Origin: JAAYXS01 sp964550375
GTDB taxonomy: Bacteria > Planctomycetota > Phycisphaerae > UBA1845 > Fen-1342
Reading direction: 5' to 3'
NCBI GenBank assembly: GCA_964550375.1
Contig: CAZJYX010000017.1
Coordinates: 1 to 64,000 of the forward strand
DNA length: 64,000 nucleotides
Both the position numbers and the translations under genes were made by a program. The notes beneath the pieces were generated by a model. The model saw only the letters and a program-made list of their open reading frames with translations. It was not told where the DNA came from and made no database searches. Below, in pieces: positions 49,819 through 58,323 of this stretch; the stretch's first letter is position 1, and each line of letters starts with the position of its first letter.

Positions 49819-50087
49819 TGCCGCTCCTCCGTCCACAGCGCCCCTGCAACCGAACAACATATTCTATCCGGCGGACCTGCCGGCCTGCACGGCGCGTTTC
49901 ACGTTGACCGGACGGTGATTCGCGCCATCAGGCCGGCAAACTCATGTCACGCGGGTATCAATGACAGGTACCGCACTGACGACACACGGCCCCCGGACCG
50001 CGCGGATGGAATCCCTCCAGGACTCCTGCACACACGATCCAGAGGCCGTGATCTGCTATCCGATAGCGAACTCGCCCGGTACGCAGG

Positions 50088-50720
50088 CTAGCGCCGGCGT
50101 GACCCTAGCAATGCCGCGCCCACCAGCACGAGCGCCAGCGCACCCGGCTCCGGAACCCAGGTCAACTCCAGGTTGTCCATCTGGACGAGTCCACCGGCCG
50201 GAGCGCCGGACCCGGGCGGGCCTGCAGCGTAGTTCCCAATAACCTCGACGCTGTAGACCGGCACGTCGCTACTCCAGCCCTGCCACGCCCACGTCAGGAT
50301 ATTGATCCGCATCTCAAGTGAGTCGATTTCCTCGCCGGCTTCATCACGAAAGACGACCGTGCCGTCGGGGTCGACACTGTTGGTGGTGAAGTAGCCGCCG
50401 AACTGCGCGATCGGCTCCGCGAACTCAAACAAGATCGATCCCAGCGGGCTGCCACCCATGCTCCCGCCGGCGTATGGGGTCACCTCGCCACCCGGGCCCG
50501 TCCAGATCCACGTAACCACCACCATGTGAGCGAACGTGTCATCCATCGTCGCGACGCCACCAAACACGTCGATCGGGCCCGTGTAAGTATCGTCAGGTAT
50601 GGTCTCGAAAGTCTCCGAGACATCACCCGTAAAGTGGCTGATCGGCGTGATATCCGCCCACGCCGGACTTGCGGCCAGCAGCACAATGCAGCCTAGAAAA
50701 ACTCGCCCCACTCTCATCAT
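50088..50720 (-). CDS. PEP-CTERM-sorted exported protein, unknown function
   Basis: A 210-residue exported protein. The signal peptide is MMRVGRVFLGCIVLLAASPAWA and the sorting signal is VPEPGALALVLVGAALL followed by GSRRR, the exosortase substrate pattern. The mature domain is beta-rich, with VSETFETIPDDTYTG, GSILFEFAEPIAQFGGYF and VVFRDEAGEEIDSLEM, like the jelly-roll domain seen in many PEP-CTERM proteins. AGGAGGAG lies just upstream of the ATG. It is the second such protein in the window; no exosortase is present. Confidence 0.9.
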   Translation of the reverse strand: MMRVGRVFLGCIVLLAASPAWADITPISHFTGDVSETFETIPDDTYTGPIDVFGGVATMDDTFAHMVVVTWIWTGPGGEVTPYAGGSMGGSPLGSILFEFAEPIAQFGGYFTTNSVDPDGTVVFRDEAGEEIDSLEMRINILTWAWQGWSSDVPVYSVEVIGNYAAGPPGSGAPAGGLVQMDNLELTWVPEPGALALVLVGAALLGSRRR

Positions 50721-51322
50721 TACTCCTCCTAAATCCCAAAGTCATGGCAACCGCCCCCCGCTTCGATCGCCCTCCAAAGTGCCCGTCACGGCAACACTCA
50801 ACTGGTGTCCGGTCCGCCGAAGCGGTACGGCAGCGTCACGCGAGCGCCCCGCCGTGACAAGCTATCCATCCCGCCAGTATAGCTCGATCGATCCGGGGAA
50901 ACAAGACAGAGTATCGCTGGTTCCGAAAACACACTGTATTCGCCGGAAGGTCGGCCACCCGTGCCCGACCCATACACCGACAGCCGGGGGTGATGCTTCG
51001 CAGAGCCCGTCCCTGCACCAGGCGCAGCGCACCGCCGTTCTTTCCGGACGGTATGGCGCCAGCCGAGGGTACCTCCCCCCCGACCACCCACAAAGGACAG
51101 CGGCCCGCGCTGTGCCGCGTGACCGAACCGGTGGTTCGCTCACGCACTACCAAGGACGGTTCGCATCGGGCGAAGCCATCGCACGGCGCGGGCCGCTGTC
51201 GGAAGACTCGTCACTCAGGAGAACGCACGCTCAGAGCGCCTGGCTCTGGTAACCGGCGTGGCGGCGGGGCCCTGTCAGCACCGTCGTCCGGACCGGTTTG
51301 GCCGCGCGTGCCTACGGTCGAA
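50721..51322. other. Long intergenic region without a recognised gene
   Basis: About 600 bases between the PEP-CTERM gene start and the end of the KKKVA-protein gene. Open frames exist in several registers on both strands, as expected for high GC, but none has a ribosome site, recognisable protein pattern or consistent codon use. No tRNA cloverleaf, SRP, RNase P or tmRNA signature was seen. The first 15 bases hold the ribosome site of the PEP-CTERM gene. Confidence 0.45.
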
Positions 51323-51508
51323 CTACATCGCGCACGGAGCCGTGCGGCACTTCTTCGCGGTCTTCTTGGCGACCTTCTTCTTCGCGACCTTCTTCTTGGC
51401 CACCTTCTTCTTCGCTACCTTCTTCTTGGCGACCTTCTTCTTCGCGACCTTCTTCTTGGCCACCTTCTTCTTGGCCACCTTCTTCTTCGCTACTTTCTTC
51501 TTAGCCAT
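51323..51508 (-). CDS. Lysine/alanine-repeat protein (KKKVA)n, histone H1-like
   Basis: A 61-residue, extremely basic protein: MA followed by nine KKKVA pentapeptides and a short KKTAKKCRTAPCAM tail. The ATG at 51508 has GAGG upstream. Lys/Ala repeat proteins like the H1-like Hc1/BpH1/AlgP tails bind DNA non-specifically and compact or bridge it; this one has no other domain. It lies 34 nt downstream of smc on the same strand, so they may be cotranscribed, which suits a nucleoid role. A role in RNA binding cannot be excluded. The codons form near-perfect tandem DNA repeats. Confidence 0.8.
   Translation of the reverse strand: MAKKKVAKKKVAKKKVAKKKVAKKKVAKKKVAKKKVAKKKVAKKKVAKKTAKKCRTAPCAM
51361..51480. 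repeat. Two 60-bp direct repeats inside the KKKVA gene
   Basis: The KKKVA codons form 15-bp units that alternate in a fixed order of synonymous codons. Bases 51361-51420 and 51421-51480 agree at 58 of 60 positions, so a four-unit block has been duplicated recently. Such repeats change copy number easily by slippage, so the protein length may vary between strains. Confidence 0.85.
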
Positions 51509-51542
51509 GGCGCAACCTCACAAAACAGGAAATGGAACCATT

Positions 51543-54500
51543 TCACGCCACACTGGGCGCTTTCACGCGTTCATCATTGAACCGGACGCTCACGCGCTTG
51601 CTCACGCCCGGCTCCTCCATCGTCACTCCGTATAGCACGTCCGCGCTCTGCATCGTGCGCTTGCTGTGCGTGATCACGACGAACTGCGAGTGCGACAAGA
51701 ACCCTTGCAGCATCGTATTGAAGCGTTCCGTGTTCGCTTCATCAAGGGCCGCATCGACCTCATCCAAAAAAGCAAACGGCGACGGCTTGCTCTTGAACAC
51801 CGCCATCACCAGCGCCACGGCCGTCATTGTCTTCTCGCCACCCGACAGCAACGACAGCGCTTGCAGCTCCTTGCCCGGCGGCCGCGCGATGATCTCGATG
51901 CCGCATTCCAGCGGCTCCTCCGGGTCCTCCAAGAGAATATCGGCTTTGCCACCCCCAAAAAGTTGACGGAACAGTTCCTGGAAGTTCACGCGAATCTGCT
52001 CGAAAACGGCCGCGAAACGACTCCGCGACTCAGCGTCCAGCTCGCAAATCAGCGCCTCCAGACGCTCGATCGAACCCACCAGGTCGTCACGCTGCGCCAC
52101 CAGATTCTCGTAGCGCGGCGTCAGCTCCTCCAGCTCGGTGAGCGCCTCCAGGTTCACATGGCCCAGCCGGGCAAGCTTCTCTCGCAACTCCGCGATCTCC
52201 GCCCGGATCGCCTCCCAGTCCTGCTCCGCATGTTCATACTGCTCATAACAGGCGGCCAAATCGAGGTCCAGGTCGGATCGGATCCGCTCGACCAGACCCT
52301 CCTGACGCACGTCCAGCTCACGCAGCGCGACCTCCTGCTGGTGCAGGTCCGCCTCCAACTCGCGAATCCGCTCGCTCACCGCCCGGGCCGCCACGCCGGA
52401 CTCCTCCAGTTCCCCCCGCCGGGCCTGCCGCTGCGCCCGCAACTGCATGACCCCCGCTTCGTCCTGCTGCAACTCCGCCGCGCAAGCCTCCCGCCGGGCC
52501 TCGGCGGCCAACCGCTCCTGTTCGGCCTCCGCCATCTGCCGCGCCGCCGCCTCAGCTTCCTGCTGCGCCGCACTCCGCTCGCGCTCCAGGGCGGTTCGCT
52601 GGCTCGCCAGACGCGCCAGCGCTTCCTCCCCGGCCGTCCGCTTCTCGAACAGACGCCCGGCCGCCACCTTCGCTTCCGTCAGCTCACCGGCCAACTCGCC
52701 GACCGCCGACTCCAGCTCGAGCAGCTCGCGCTCGGCGTCGCCGACTTCCGTCTCCTGGGCCTGCTGTGCCTGGCCGACGCTCGCCAACTCGGTCGCCAGC
52801 TTCACCGCCTGCTGTTCCAGCTCAGCCAGCGCCCGCTGCAGCGCATCCAGCTCGCTGTCGGCGACCGACGCCTCGCGCTGCCCCCGCGCCAACTCGCCAC
52901 CCACCCGCGTAAGCACCGCGCGCGCCTCGGCCCGCTCCTGCTGGACCACCGCAATCTGGTTCAGCAGCTCGCCATGCCGCAGTTGCACATCGGCCCGCCG
53001 GGCCTCCAACCCATTCTTCTGCCGGATGGCACGCTCCAGGCCAGTCTCTATTTCGTCAAGCTGCTGCCGAAGCTCGCGGATCTCCGCCTTGCGACTCATC
53101 AGCCCGCTGCTGGCTTTCGCCCCCGCGAGCGTCAGCCGCCCCTCGGCCGTCACGATCTGCCCGTCCAGCGTCACGAAGCTGAATCCCGCCGGGGCGCCCG
53201 CCGCCAGCGCCAAGGCGCGCTCCAACTCATCCACGATGATCACGCGCCCCAGCAGGTGCTCCGCCAGCGCCCGGTACGCGGGCGCACACGCCACCCAATC
53301 AACCGCCCGCGCCACCACCCCCGGGGCACCCTCGTATTCCACGCGCCTGCTCTGAGCGGGAATACGATCCAGCGCCAACACCCGCACCGGCCCCGGCGGC
53401 TCCGCGCGCCGGCCCAACTCGCTCAGCAGGGCGTACGTGTCGGCCACCACCAGGTGATTCTCAAAGGTTGCCAGCAGCGGCTCCAACGCGTGCGCCCGGC
53501 TGTCGGTAATGCGCAGCAGGTCCGCCACTAGGCCCAGCACGTTGCCGTCGCCCCCCTCCTCGTTCCGCCAGCTCAGCAGCGTTTGCGTGCCCTGGTCCAC
53601 CCCCTCCAGGCGCCGTTCCATGTCCTCCAGCAGTTCGAGCCGCGAACAGGCCGCGCTGCGCTGCTCCTTGGCCGCCGCAATCTGCGCCTCCTGCTCCTCG
53701 CAGCCGGCCTGCAGCTCACTGCTTTCGACCTCCGCCGCCCGCAGCCCCGCGGCCAGCTCCGTCGAGCGCCGCTCTAGCGCGGCTACATTCTCCTCGGCCC
53801 CGCCGCGCTGCCGCCCGAGCTCCCCTAATTCCTCGTCAAGCACCGCGCGCCGCTCAGCCAGACGCTGGCGCTGCCCCAGCAGCCGATCCCGTTGGGCCCC
53901 CAGGTTGCTCTGCTCACTGCGCAGCAGCGCCGCGCTCCGCACGGCCTCGAAGGCCGCCGTCTTCGCGTGCTCCAGCATCTCGCGCGCGGCATTGCGCCGC
54001 ATCACGGTCGCTTCGTAGCTGCGCTGCAACTCCGCGGCGGCCGCCCCGCTCCGCTGCGCCTCCGCGGCCAGTGTCTCCAGCGCGGCCTGCTCGAGGCCGG
54101 CCCGCTGCTCCAAATCGTCAAGTCGGCCGGCCAACTCATCCGCCTGCGTGCGGCGCCGGTCACGCGTCGCCGCCAGATCGGCCGCACGCCGGTCGCTCTG
54201 TGTGATGCGTTCGGACAACGCGCTGTGTTCGCTGCGCAGCGCGGCCAGACGCCCGTCGGCGGCCTGAATCCCCTCGTCCAGTTGCTGGAGGACCCGCTGC
54301 TGCTCGGCCGCGGCGGCGTCGTGCGACGCCAGCACCGCCCGCTGGGCAGCCACCTGGTCTTGCAGGGCGGTCACCTGCGCGCGGGCCGTACGGCGACCGC
54401 ATTCCAACTCGTGATACTCGGCCAGCGAGAACGAGGCCCGCAAGGCCCGCAGCCGGCCGTCGTACTCCTGCCAGCGGCGAGCCTTGCCGGCCGCCAGCTT

Positions 54501-55115
54501 CACGCTGCGCAACTGCCGCTCCAACTCGTCGATTACATCGTTGAGCCGCAGCAGGTTGTTCTGCGTGCGCTCCAGCTTGCGCTGCGCCTCGGTCCGCTGC
54601 ACCTTGTAGCGGCTGATGCCGGCCGCCTCCTCGAGAATCTCGCGCCGCTGCAGCGGGTCGGCTTGCAGCAGCATATCGACCCGCCCCTGCTCGATGATGC
54701 TGTAGGCGTCCACACCCAGCCCGGTGTCCATGAGCAGATGCCGGATATCCTTCAGCCGACAGGCGTTTCCATTTAGACGGTACTCGCTTTCGCCGCTGCG
54801 GTGCAGCGCCCGAGTGACCGTGACCTCCTCGTCGTCGCTGGCCAGGAACCCGGAGCGGTTATCGAACGTCAGCTCAACGTGGGCGGCATTGGCGGGCTTG
54901 CGCGAGCGCGAGCCCGAAAAAATGACGTCGCTCATCGTCTTGCCGCGCAGGCTGCGCGCCGACTGCGTGCCCAACACCCACCGCAGCGCATCCAGCACGT
55001 TGCTCTTGCCGCAACCGTTCGGCCCGACAATGGAAGTGACGCCCGGGCCGAACTCGAACTCCGTCCGGTCGGCAAAGCTCTTGAAACCGTGCAGGATGAT
55101 TCGTTTCAGGAACAC
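51543..55115 (-). CDS. smc: Chromosome segregation protein SMC
   Basis: A 1,190-residue SMC ATPase that forms a V-shaped dimer to organise and separate chromosomes. The N-terminal head has GFKSFADRTEFEFGPGVTSIVGPNGCGKSN (Walker A at 31-38). Two long coiled coils flank a hinge at about 520-650 (GVVARAVDWVACAPAYRALAEHLL, IVDELERALALA). The C-terminal head has signature ALSLLSGGEKTMTAVALV and Walker B FAFLDEVDAALDEAN. It starts with GTG at 55115 and no clear ribosome site. ScpA and ScpB partners are not in the window. The KKKVA protein gene follows 34 nt downstream. Confidence 0.97.
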   Translation of the reverse strand: MFLKRIILHGFKSFADRTEFEFGPGVTSIVGPNGCGKSNVLDALRWVLGTQSARSLRGKTMSDVIFSGSRSRKPANAAHVELTFDNRSGFLASDDEEVTVTRALHRSGESEYRLNGNACRLKDIRHLLMDTGLGVDAYSIIEQGRVDMLLQADPLQRREILEEAAGISRYKVQRTEAQRKLERTQNNLLRLNDVIDELERQLRSVKLAAGKARRWQEYDGRLRALRASFSLAEYHELECGRRTARAQVTALQDQVAAQRAVLASHDAAAAEQQRVLQQLDEGIQAADGRLAALRSEHSALSERITQSDRRAADLAATRDRRRTQADELAGRLDDLEQRAGLEQAALETLAAEAQRSGAAAAELQRSYEATVMRRNAAREMLEHAKTAAFEAVRSAALLRSEQSNLGAQRDRLLGQRQRLAERRAVLDEELGELGRQRGGAEENVAALERRSTELAAGLRAAEVESSELQAGCEEQEAQIAAAKEQRSAACSRLELLEDMERRLEGVDQGTQTLLSWRNEEGGDGNVLGLVADLLRITDSRAHALEPLLATFENHLVVADTYALLSELGRRAEPPGPVRVLALDRIPAQSRRVEYEGAPGVVARAVDWVACAPAYRALAEHLLGRVIIVDELERALALAAGAPAGFSFVTLDGQIVTAEGRLTLAGAKASSGLMSRKAEIRELRQQLDEIETGLERAIRQKNGLEARRADVQLRHGELLNQIAVVQQERAEARAVLTRVGGELARGQREASVADSELDALQRALAELEQQAVKLATELASVGQAQQAQETEVGDAERELLELESAVGELAGELTEAKVAAGRLFEKRTAGEEALARLASQRTALERERSAAQQEAEAAARQMAEAEQERLAAEARREACAAELQQDEAGVMQLRAQRQARRGELEESGVAARAVSERIRELEADLHQQEVALRELDVRQEGLVERIRSDLDLDLAACYEQYEHAEQDWEAIRAEIAELREKLARLGHVNLEALTELEELTPRYENLVAQRDDLVGSIERLEALICELDAESRSRFAAVFEQIRVNFQELFRQLFGGGKADILLEDPEEPLECGIEIIARPPGKELQALSLLSGGEKTMTAVALVMAVFKSKPSPFAFLDEVDAALDEANTERFNTMLQGFLSHSQFVVITHSKRTMQSADVLYGVTMEEPGVSKRVSVRFNDERVKAPSVA

Positions 55116-55367
55116 AGTGTGGGACTACCGATTGCCAAATCCCTCAGCACCAAAGACCGCGCCCGCCGCCAAAATCGCAACAGCCCTCTACCACTATATT
55201 TAGTACACTCGACCTGAAGCTAGCACAAGGTATCCGCCTTGGCAAGGGATTCCAACGGCTGTCCGCGCAGCCCCCGGCCTTCCCCGCACCCTTCGGGCCC
55301 ACGCTGCTGATGCGCCGCCGACGATCGTTCGATACATGCGATAGCAGCAATTGCTCGGAGACCGCGC

Positions 55368-57350
55368 ATGGACCAACTCAAGGTCGGACATGTTATCGGA
55401 GTTGAGGGCGACTCGGTGGAGGTGCAGATCTCCGTCGCCAATCTCTGCATCAAGTACCACGGCACCGAATACCGCGTCGGCCGACTCGGTACCTACGTCA
55501 CCATCCCGATGGGACGTACCACCCTGATCGGCTACGTCGTGCGCGTGGGCGCCATCGGCGACCTGGAGCCCTTGCCCGATCCCGGCGGACCACGCCGAAT
55601 CACCATGACAATTCAGCTACTCGGCACCGTTCGCAACGACAAGTTCACCCGCGGCGTCAGTGAATACCCAACCCTCGGCGATCCGGTCCGCCTGGGCGTC
55701 GACGAGGATTTCGAGCTGATCTTCGGCTGCTTCGATGAGCTGGCCGGCGGCGCCGGTGCCCGCAAATCCTTCCCGATGGGCCGCTTCGCCGTGGACACCG
55801 ACTTCGAGGTCCGCGTGCTCGGCAAGGACTTCTTCGCCAAGCACGTCGCCGTGATGGGCAACAGCGGCTCGGGCAAGAGCGTCACCACCGCCAAGATCAT
55901 CCACGAGGCGCTCCAGCTCCCCGAGACGCAGATCATCATGTTCGACATGCACGGCGAGTACCTCACGGCCTTCAGCGATGACAACGGCAATCCCCTGCCG
56001 AACGTCACCTACCTCTCCGATCGCAACCTCGTCCTGCCCTACTGGATGCTGCGCTTCGAGGAGTTCCAGCAGCTCTTTGTCGATGCGAATAACCCCGCGA
56101 ACATCAACCCCCAGACGGTGTTCCTGCGCTCCGCGCTCGAGAAGCTCAAGCAGCCGGCGGCCAGCGAACTCGGCCTGCTGTGCGAGTACAGCATCGATAC
56201 GCCGATCTACTACTCCATCGACAGCCTCAAGACCTACGCCGAAAACCTCAACGACGCGCGCTTCGTGCTCGGCTCGGAGAACTACGCCTTCTCGCGCCTG
56301 CCCTACCGGCAACTGCCGGTCGCCAAGCAGGAACAGATGATGCTGACGCAGCGCATGGAGTTCAACCGCGGCAATGCCGAGGGCGAGGTGCCGCACGCCA
56401 CGTACTACGGGCGCCTGCTCGGCCTGGTGAATCAGCTCGAAACGCGCCTCAACGACCGCCGCTACGATTTCCTGCTGCGCCCCTTCGAGCAGGCCAGCCG
56501 TAATCCGGACCTCGCCGGCTGCTTCCAGGCCGATCGTCCCCCCGGCGAGCTCAGCAAGAGCGTGGCCTCAGTCATCCGCCAGATGCTCGGCCAGCAGGGC
56601 ACCCGCAAGAATCTGACCATCGTCGATCTGTCCGGCCTGCCCTTCGACGTCGTGGACATCACCGTCGCCGTCCTGACGCGCACCCTGTTCGACTTCAACT
56701 TCTGGTCGCCCTTCGACGTGCGCCGCCCCTTCGTGCTGGTCTACGAAGAGGCCCACAACTACCTCCCACGCCGCGACCGCGCCGGCCGCATGTTCGCCCG
56801 TGACGCCGTCGAGAAAGTCGCCAAGGAGGGCCGCAAGTACGGCGTCTCCGCCATGATCGTCTCCCAGCGCCCCAGCGAAATCTCCGAGACCATTCTCAGC
56901 CAGTGCAACTCGATGGTCCTGATGCGCATGAACAACCCCGACGACCAGGAATACGCCGCCCGCGTCGTCAGCGACCAGTTCCGCAGCCTCATCAGCCTGC
57001 TGCCCAGCATGCGCCCCGGCGAAGGGTTCATCATCGGCGACTCCGTCCTGATGCCCATGCGCACGCTAATCAGCATGCCGCCGCGCCTGCCACGCAGCGG
57101 CGACGTCGACTTCTTCGGCCTGTGGAGCCGCAAGACCGCCGGCGGCGACGCCGAGCAGATCATGGATCGCTGGTGGCGCCAGGACCGCAGCGCCCTCAAC
57201 GCCGAGCCAGATACCACGGCCGCCCAACAGCCCGGCGCAGCACCGGCCGCAACGCCGGGGGCCGAGGACAACTCGGCGGAAACCCCACCGCCCTCGGACG
57301 CGCAAACGGAACTCGCCCGGCTGGCGGCGATGCTGTCCAGCTCTGAGTAG
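55368..57350 (+). CDS. HerA-like ATP-binding protein (DUF87, HAS-barrel)
   Basis: A 660-residue FtsK-HerA superfamily ATPase. The N-terminal HAS barrel begins VGHVIGVEGDSVEVQI; Walker A is GNSGSGKS (164-171); Walker B is VLVYEEAHNYLP near 465; later VSQRPSEISETILSQCNSMVLMRM is the family's sensor and arginine-finger region. The C-terminal 45 residues are disordered, Ala/Pro-rich. HerA proteins form hexamers that move along DNA; with NurA they resect ends, and with SIR2 or other partners they act in phage defence. No NurA, SIR2-defence or nuclease gene is next to it. It is divergent from smc. Confidence 0.9.
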   Translation: MDQLKVGHVIGVEGDSVEVQISVANLCIKYHGTEYRVGRLGTYVTIPMGRTTLIGYVVRVGAIGDLEPLPDPGGPRRITMTIQLLGTVRNDKFTRGVSEYPTLGDPVRLGVDEDFELIFGCFDELAGGAGARKSFPMGRFAVDTDFEVRVLGKDFFAKHVAVMGNSGSGKSVTTAKIIHEALQLPETQIIMFDMHGEYLTAFSDDNGNPLPNVTYLSDRNLVLPYWMLRFEEFQQLFVDANNPANINPQTVFLRSALEKLKQPAASELGLLCEYSIDTPIYYSIDSLKTYAENLNDARFVLGSENYAFSRLPYRQLPVAKQEQMMLTQRMEFNRGNAEGEVPHATYYGRLLGLVNQLETRLNDRRYDFLLRPFEQASRNPDLAGCFQADRPPGELSKSVASVIRQMLGQQGTRKNLTIVDLSGLPFDVVDITVAVLTRTLFDFNFWSPFDVRRPFVLVYEEAHNYLPRRDRAGRMFARDAVEKVAKEGRKYGVSAMIVSQRPSEISETILSQCNSMVLMRMNNPDDQEYAARVVSDQFRSLISLLPSMRPGEGFIIGDSVLMPMRTLISMPPRLPRSGDVDFFGLWSRKTAGGDAEQIMDRWWRQDRSALNAEPDTTAAQQPGAAPAATPGAEDNSAETPPPSDAQTELARLAAMLSSSE

Positions 57351-57436
57351 GCCACGCCTGCTCGCACGCTGACAACCCCCGCCGGCCAGTCATCCCCGGC
57401 CTGTGCGCCCGCGCCGGGGTCCGGCCCCGGCGCAAA

Positions 57437-57919
57437 TCACTTCTCGCCCAACGCCCGCCGCCTGCGGAAGAACTCGCGTAATAACTCCGCACACGGCTCC
57501 GCCAACACTCCTGCCACCGTATCAACCTGGTGATTGAGCCGCGCGTCCGTCGTGATAGTGAACAGCGACTCACACGCGCCGGTCTTGGGGTCCGCCGCGC
57601 CGTACACCAGCCGCCCCACCCGGCTCTGCACCAAGGCACCCGCGCACATCGGGCACGGCTCCAACGTCACGTACAGCGTGCAATCCTCCAGCCGCCAGTG
57701 CCCGATATGCGCCGCGGCCGCCGACAACGCGATCATTTCGGCGTGCGCGGTCGGATCCTGGAGCTGCTCGCGCTGGTTGTAGCCACGCCCGATAACGCGC
57801 CCATGCTGCACCACCAAGGCGCCGACCGGCACGTCCTCGTACTTAAGCGACCGGCGAGCCAGATCCAGCGCCTCCTCCATGAACCACCGATCCAACTCAT
57901 CCTGCGTCTTTCCAAACAC
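57437..57919 (-). CDS. tadA: tRNA-specific adenosine deaminase TadA
   Basis: A 160-residue zinc deaminase that converts adenosine to inosine at the wobble position of tRNA-Arg(ACG). Zinc ligands H59 (in AHAEMIAL, with catalytic E61), C89 and C92 (in EPCPMCAGAL) are present, with FMEEALDLARRSLKYEDVPVGALVV and GRGYNQREQLQDPTAHAE typical of TadA. Length matches the bacterial enzyme. The GTG at 57919 keeps the conserved N-terminal helix. It faces the HerA-like gene. No tRNA gene was seen nearby. Confidence 0.95.
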   Translation of the reverse strand: MFGKTQDELDRWFMEEALDLARRSLKYEDVPVGALVVQHGRVIGRGYNQREQLQDPTAHAEMIALSAAAAHIGHWRLEDCTLYVTLEPCPMCAGALVQSRVGRLVYGAADPKTGACESLFTITTDARLNHQVDTVAGVLAEPCAELLREFFRRRRALGEK

Positions 57920-58134
57920 TTACAGCACCAATTGCCTTCTTCTCAGAACCCGCTCCCGGCGAGACGGCCGTGCATTATGGCCCAAACGATAAGCCGGTAC
58001 CACTATTAAGTTTAGGCTCTGTAGACCGACCGACCCAGGCCACCGTGAGCGCGCACTAAGACCGCTCCAGCTCCACGGTGACCGGCGAGATAAGAAATAT
58101 CGCGCCTTTTTGCAAAAACTGCGTGCTTGTGCGG

Positions 58135-58163
58135 TTGATTTTCCGCCAAGCCTAGGGTATATT
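58135..58163 (+). promoter_or_regulatory. Promoter, TTGATT - 17 nt - TATATT
   Basis: TTGATT (58135-58140), a 17-base spacer and TATATT (58158-58163) match sigma-70 hexamers at four and five positions with ideal spacing. The -10 sits inside the perfect dyad GGGTA-TAT-TACCC (58155-58167), which could be an operator. The nearest plus-strand gene is far away, so it most likely drives a non-coding RNA. Confidence 0.5.
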
Positions 58164-58169
58164 ACCCAG

Positions 58170-58275
58170 ACAAAGGTGACCTGACCAACCCCCAGGTTTC
58201 CTTTTCGATCCACGGGCGGCATGCTCGGCTGCGGCGTTTCCCCCCGGCGCCCACCGACATCCGCCCAATTTTTTT
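58170..58275 (+). ncRNA. Candidate small RNA with intrinsic terminator
   Basis: Starting about 7 nt after the promoter's -10 box, this transcript would be roughly 105 nt. It contains a hairpin (ACCTG 58179-58183 with CAGGT 58193-58197) and a closing stem between GGGCGG (58214-58219) and CCGCCC (58261-58266), directly followed by AA and seven Ts (58269-58275), the layout of an intrinsic terminator. No open reading frame with a ribosome site is present. It matches none of tmRNA, SRP RNA, RNase P or 6S RNA by eye. A read-through terminator stem for the minus strand is the main alternative. Confidence 0.45.
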
Positions 58276-58323
58276 GGGACCCAAGCCTTTAGCCCGTTCG
58301 TCGCAACACAAATCTGCGACCTG

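Larger units (their letters stand above)
57920..58323. other. Intergenic region with promoter, hairpins and terminator-like element
   Basis: About 400 bases between the tadA start and the end of the next minus-strand gene. It is clearly AT-richer than its neighbours and contains a plus-strand promoter, a 5-bp hairpin, a stem followed by seven T residues, and further small stem-loops at 58300-58320 (GTCGCA/TGCGAC) and 58323-58338 (GCTAAC/GTTAGC). The latter two may end transcription of the minus-strand gene. Confidence 0.5.

Noticed and set aside
50721..51322. Possible structural RNA or hidden gene in the 600-bp gap
   Set aside because: No cloverleaf, SRP, RNase P or tmRNA signature and no supported frame was found by eye.
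51361..51480. Tandem repeats as a possible CRISPR array
   Set aside because: Units are 15 bp, contiguous and without spacers, and encode KKKVA in frame.
51258..51635. A plus-strand frame rich in FFATFFLATFF, looking like a membrane-repeat protein
   Set aside because: It is the reverse complement of the KKKVA repeat; the minus frame has the ribosome site and exact start at the repeat's edge.
51666..53531. A 621-residue plus-strand frame opposite smc
   Set aside because: Lies wholly antisense to smc, Leu/Arg/Gln-rich, without start signals.
55368..57350. HerA-like ATPase as part of a phage-defence system
   Set aside because: No SIR2, DUF4297, nuclease or other known HerA partner is adjacent; both neighbours are housekeeping genes.
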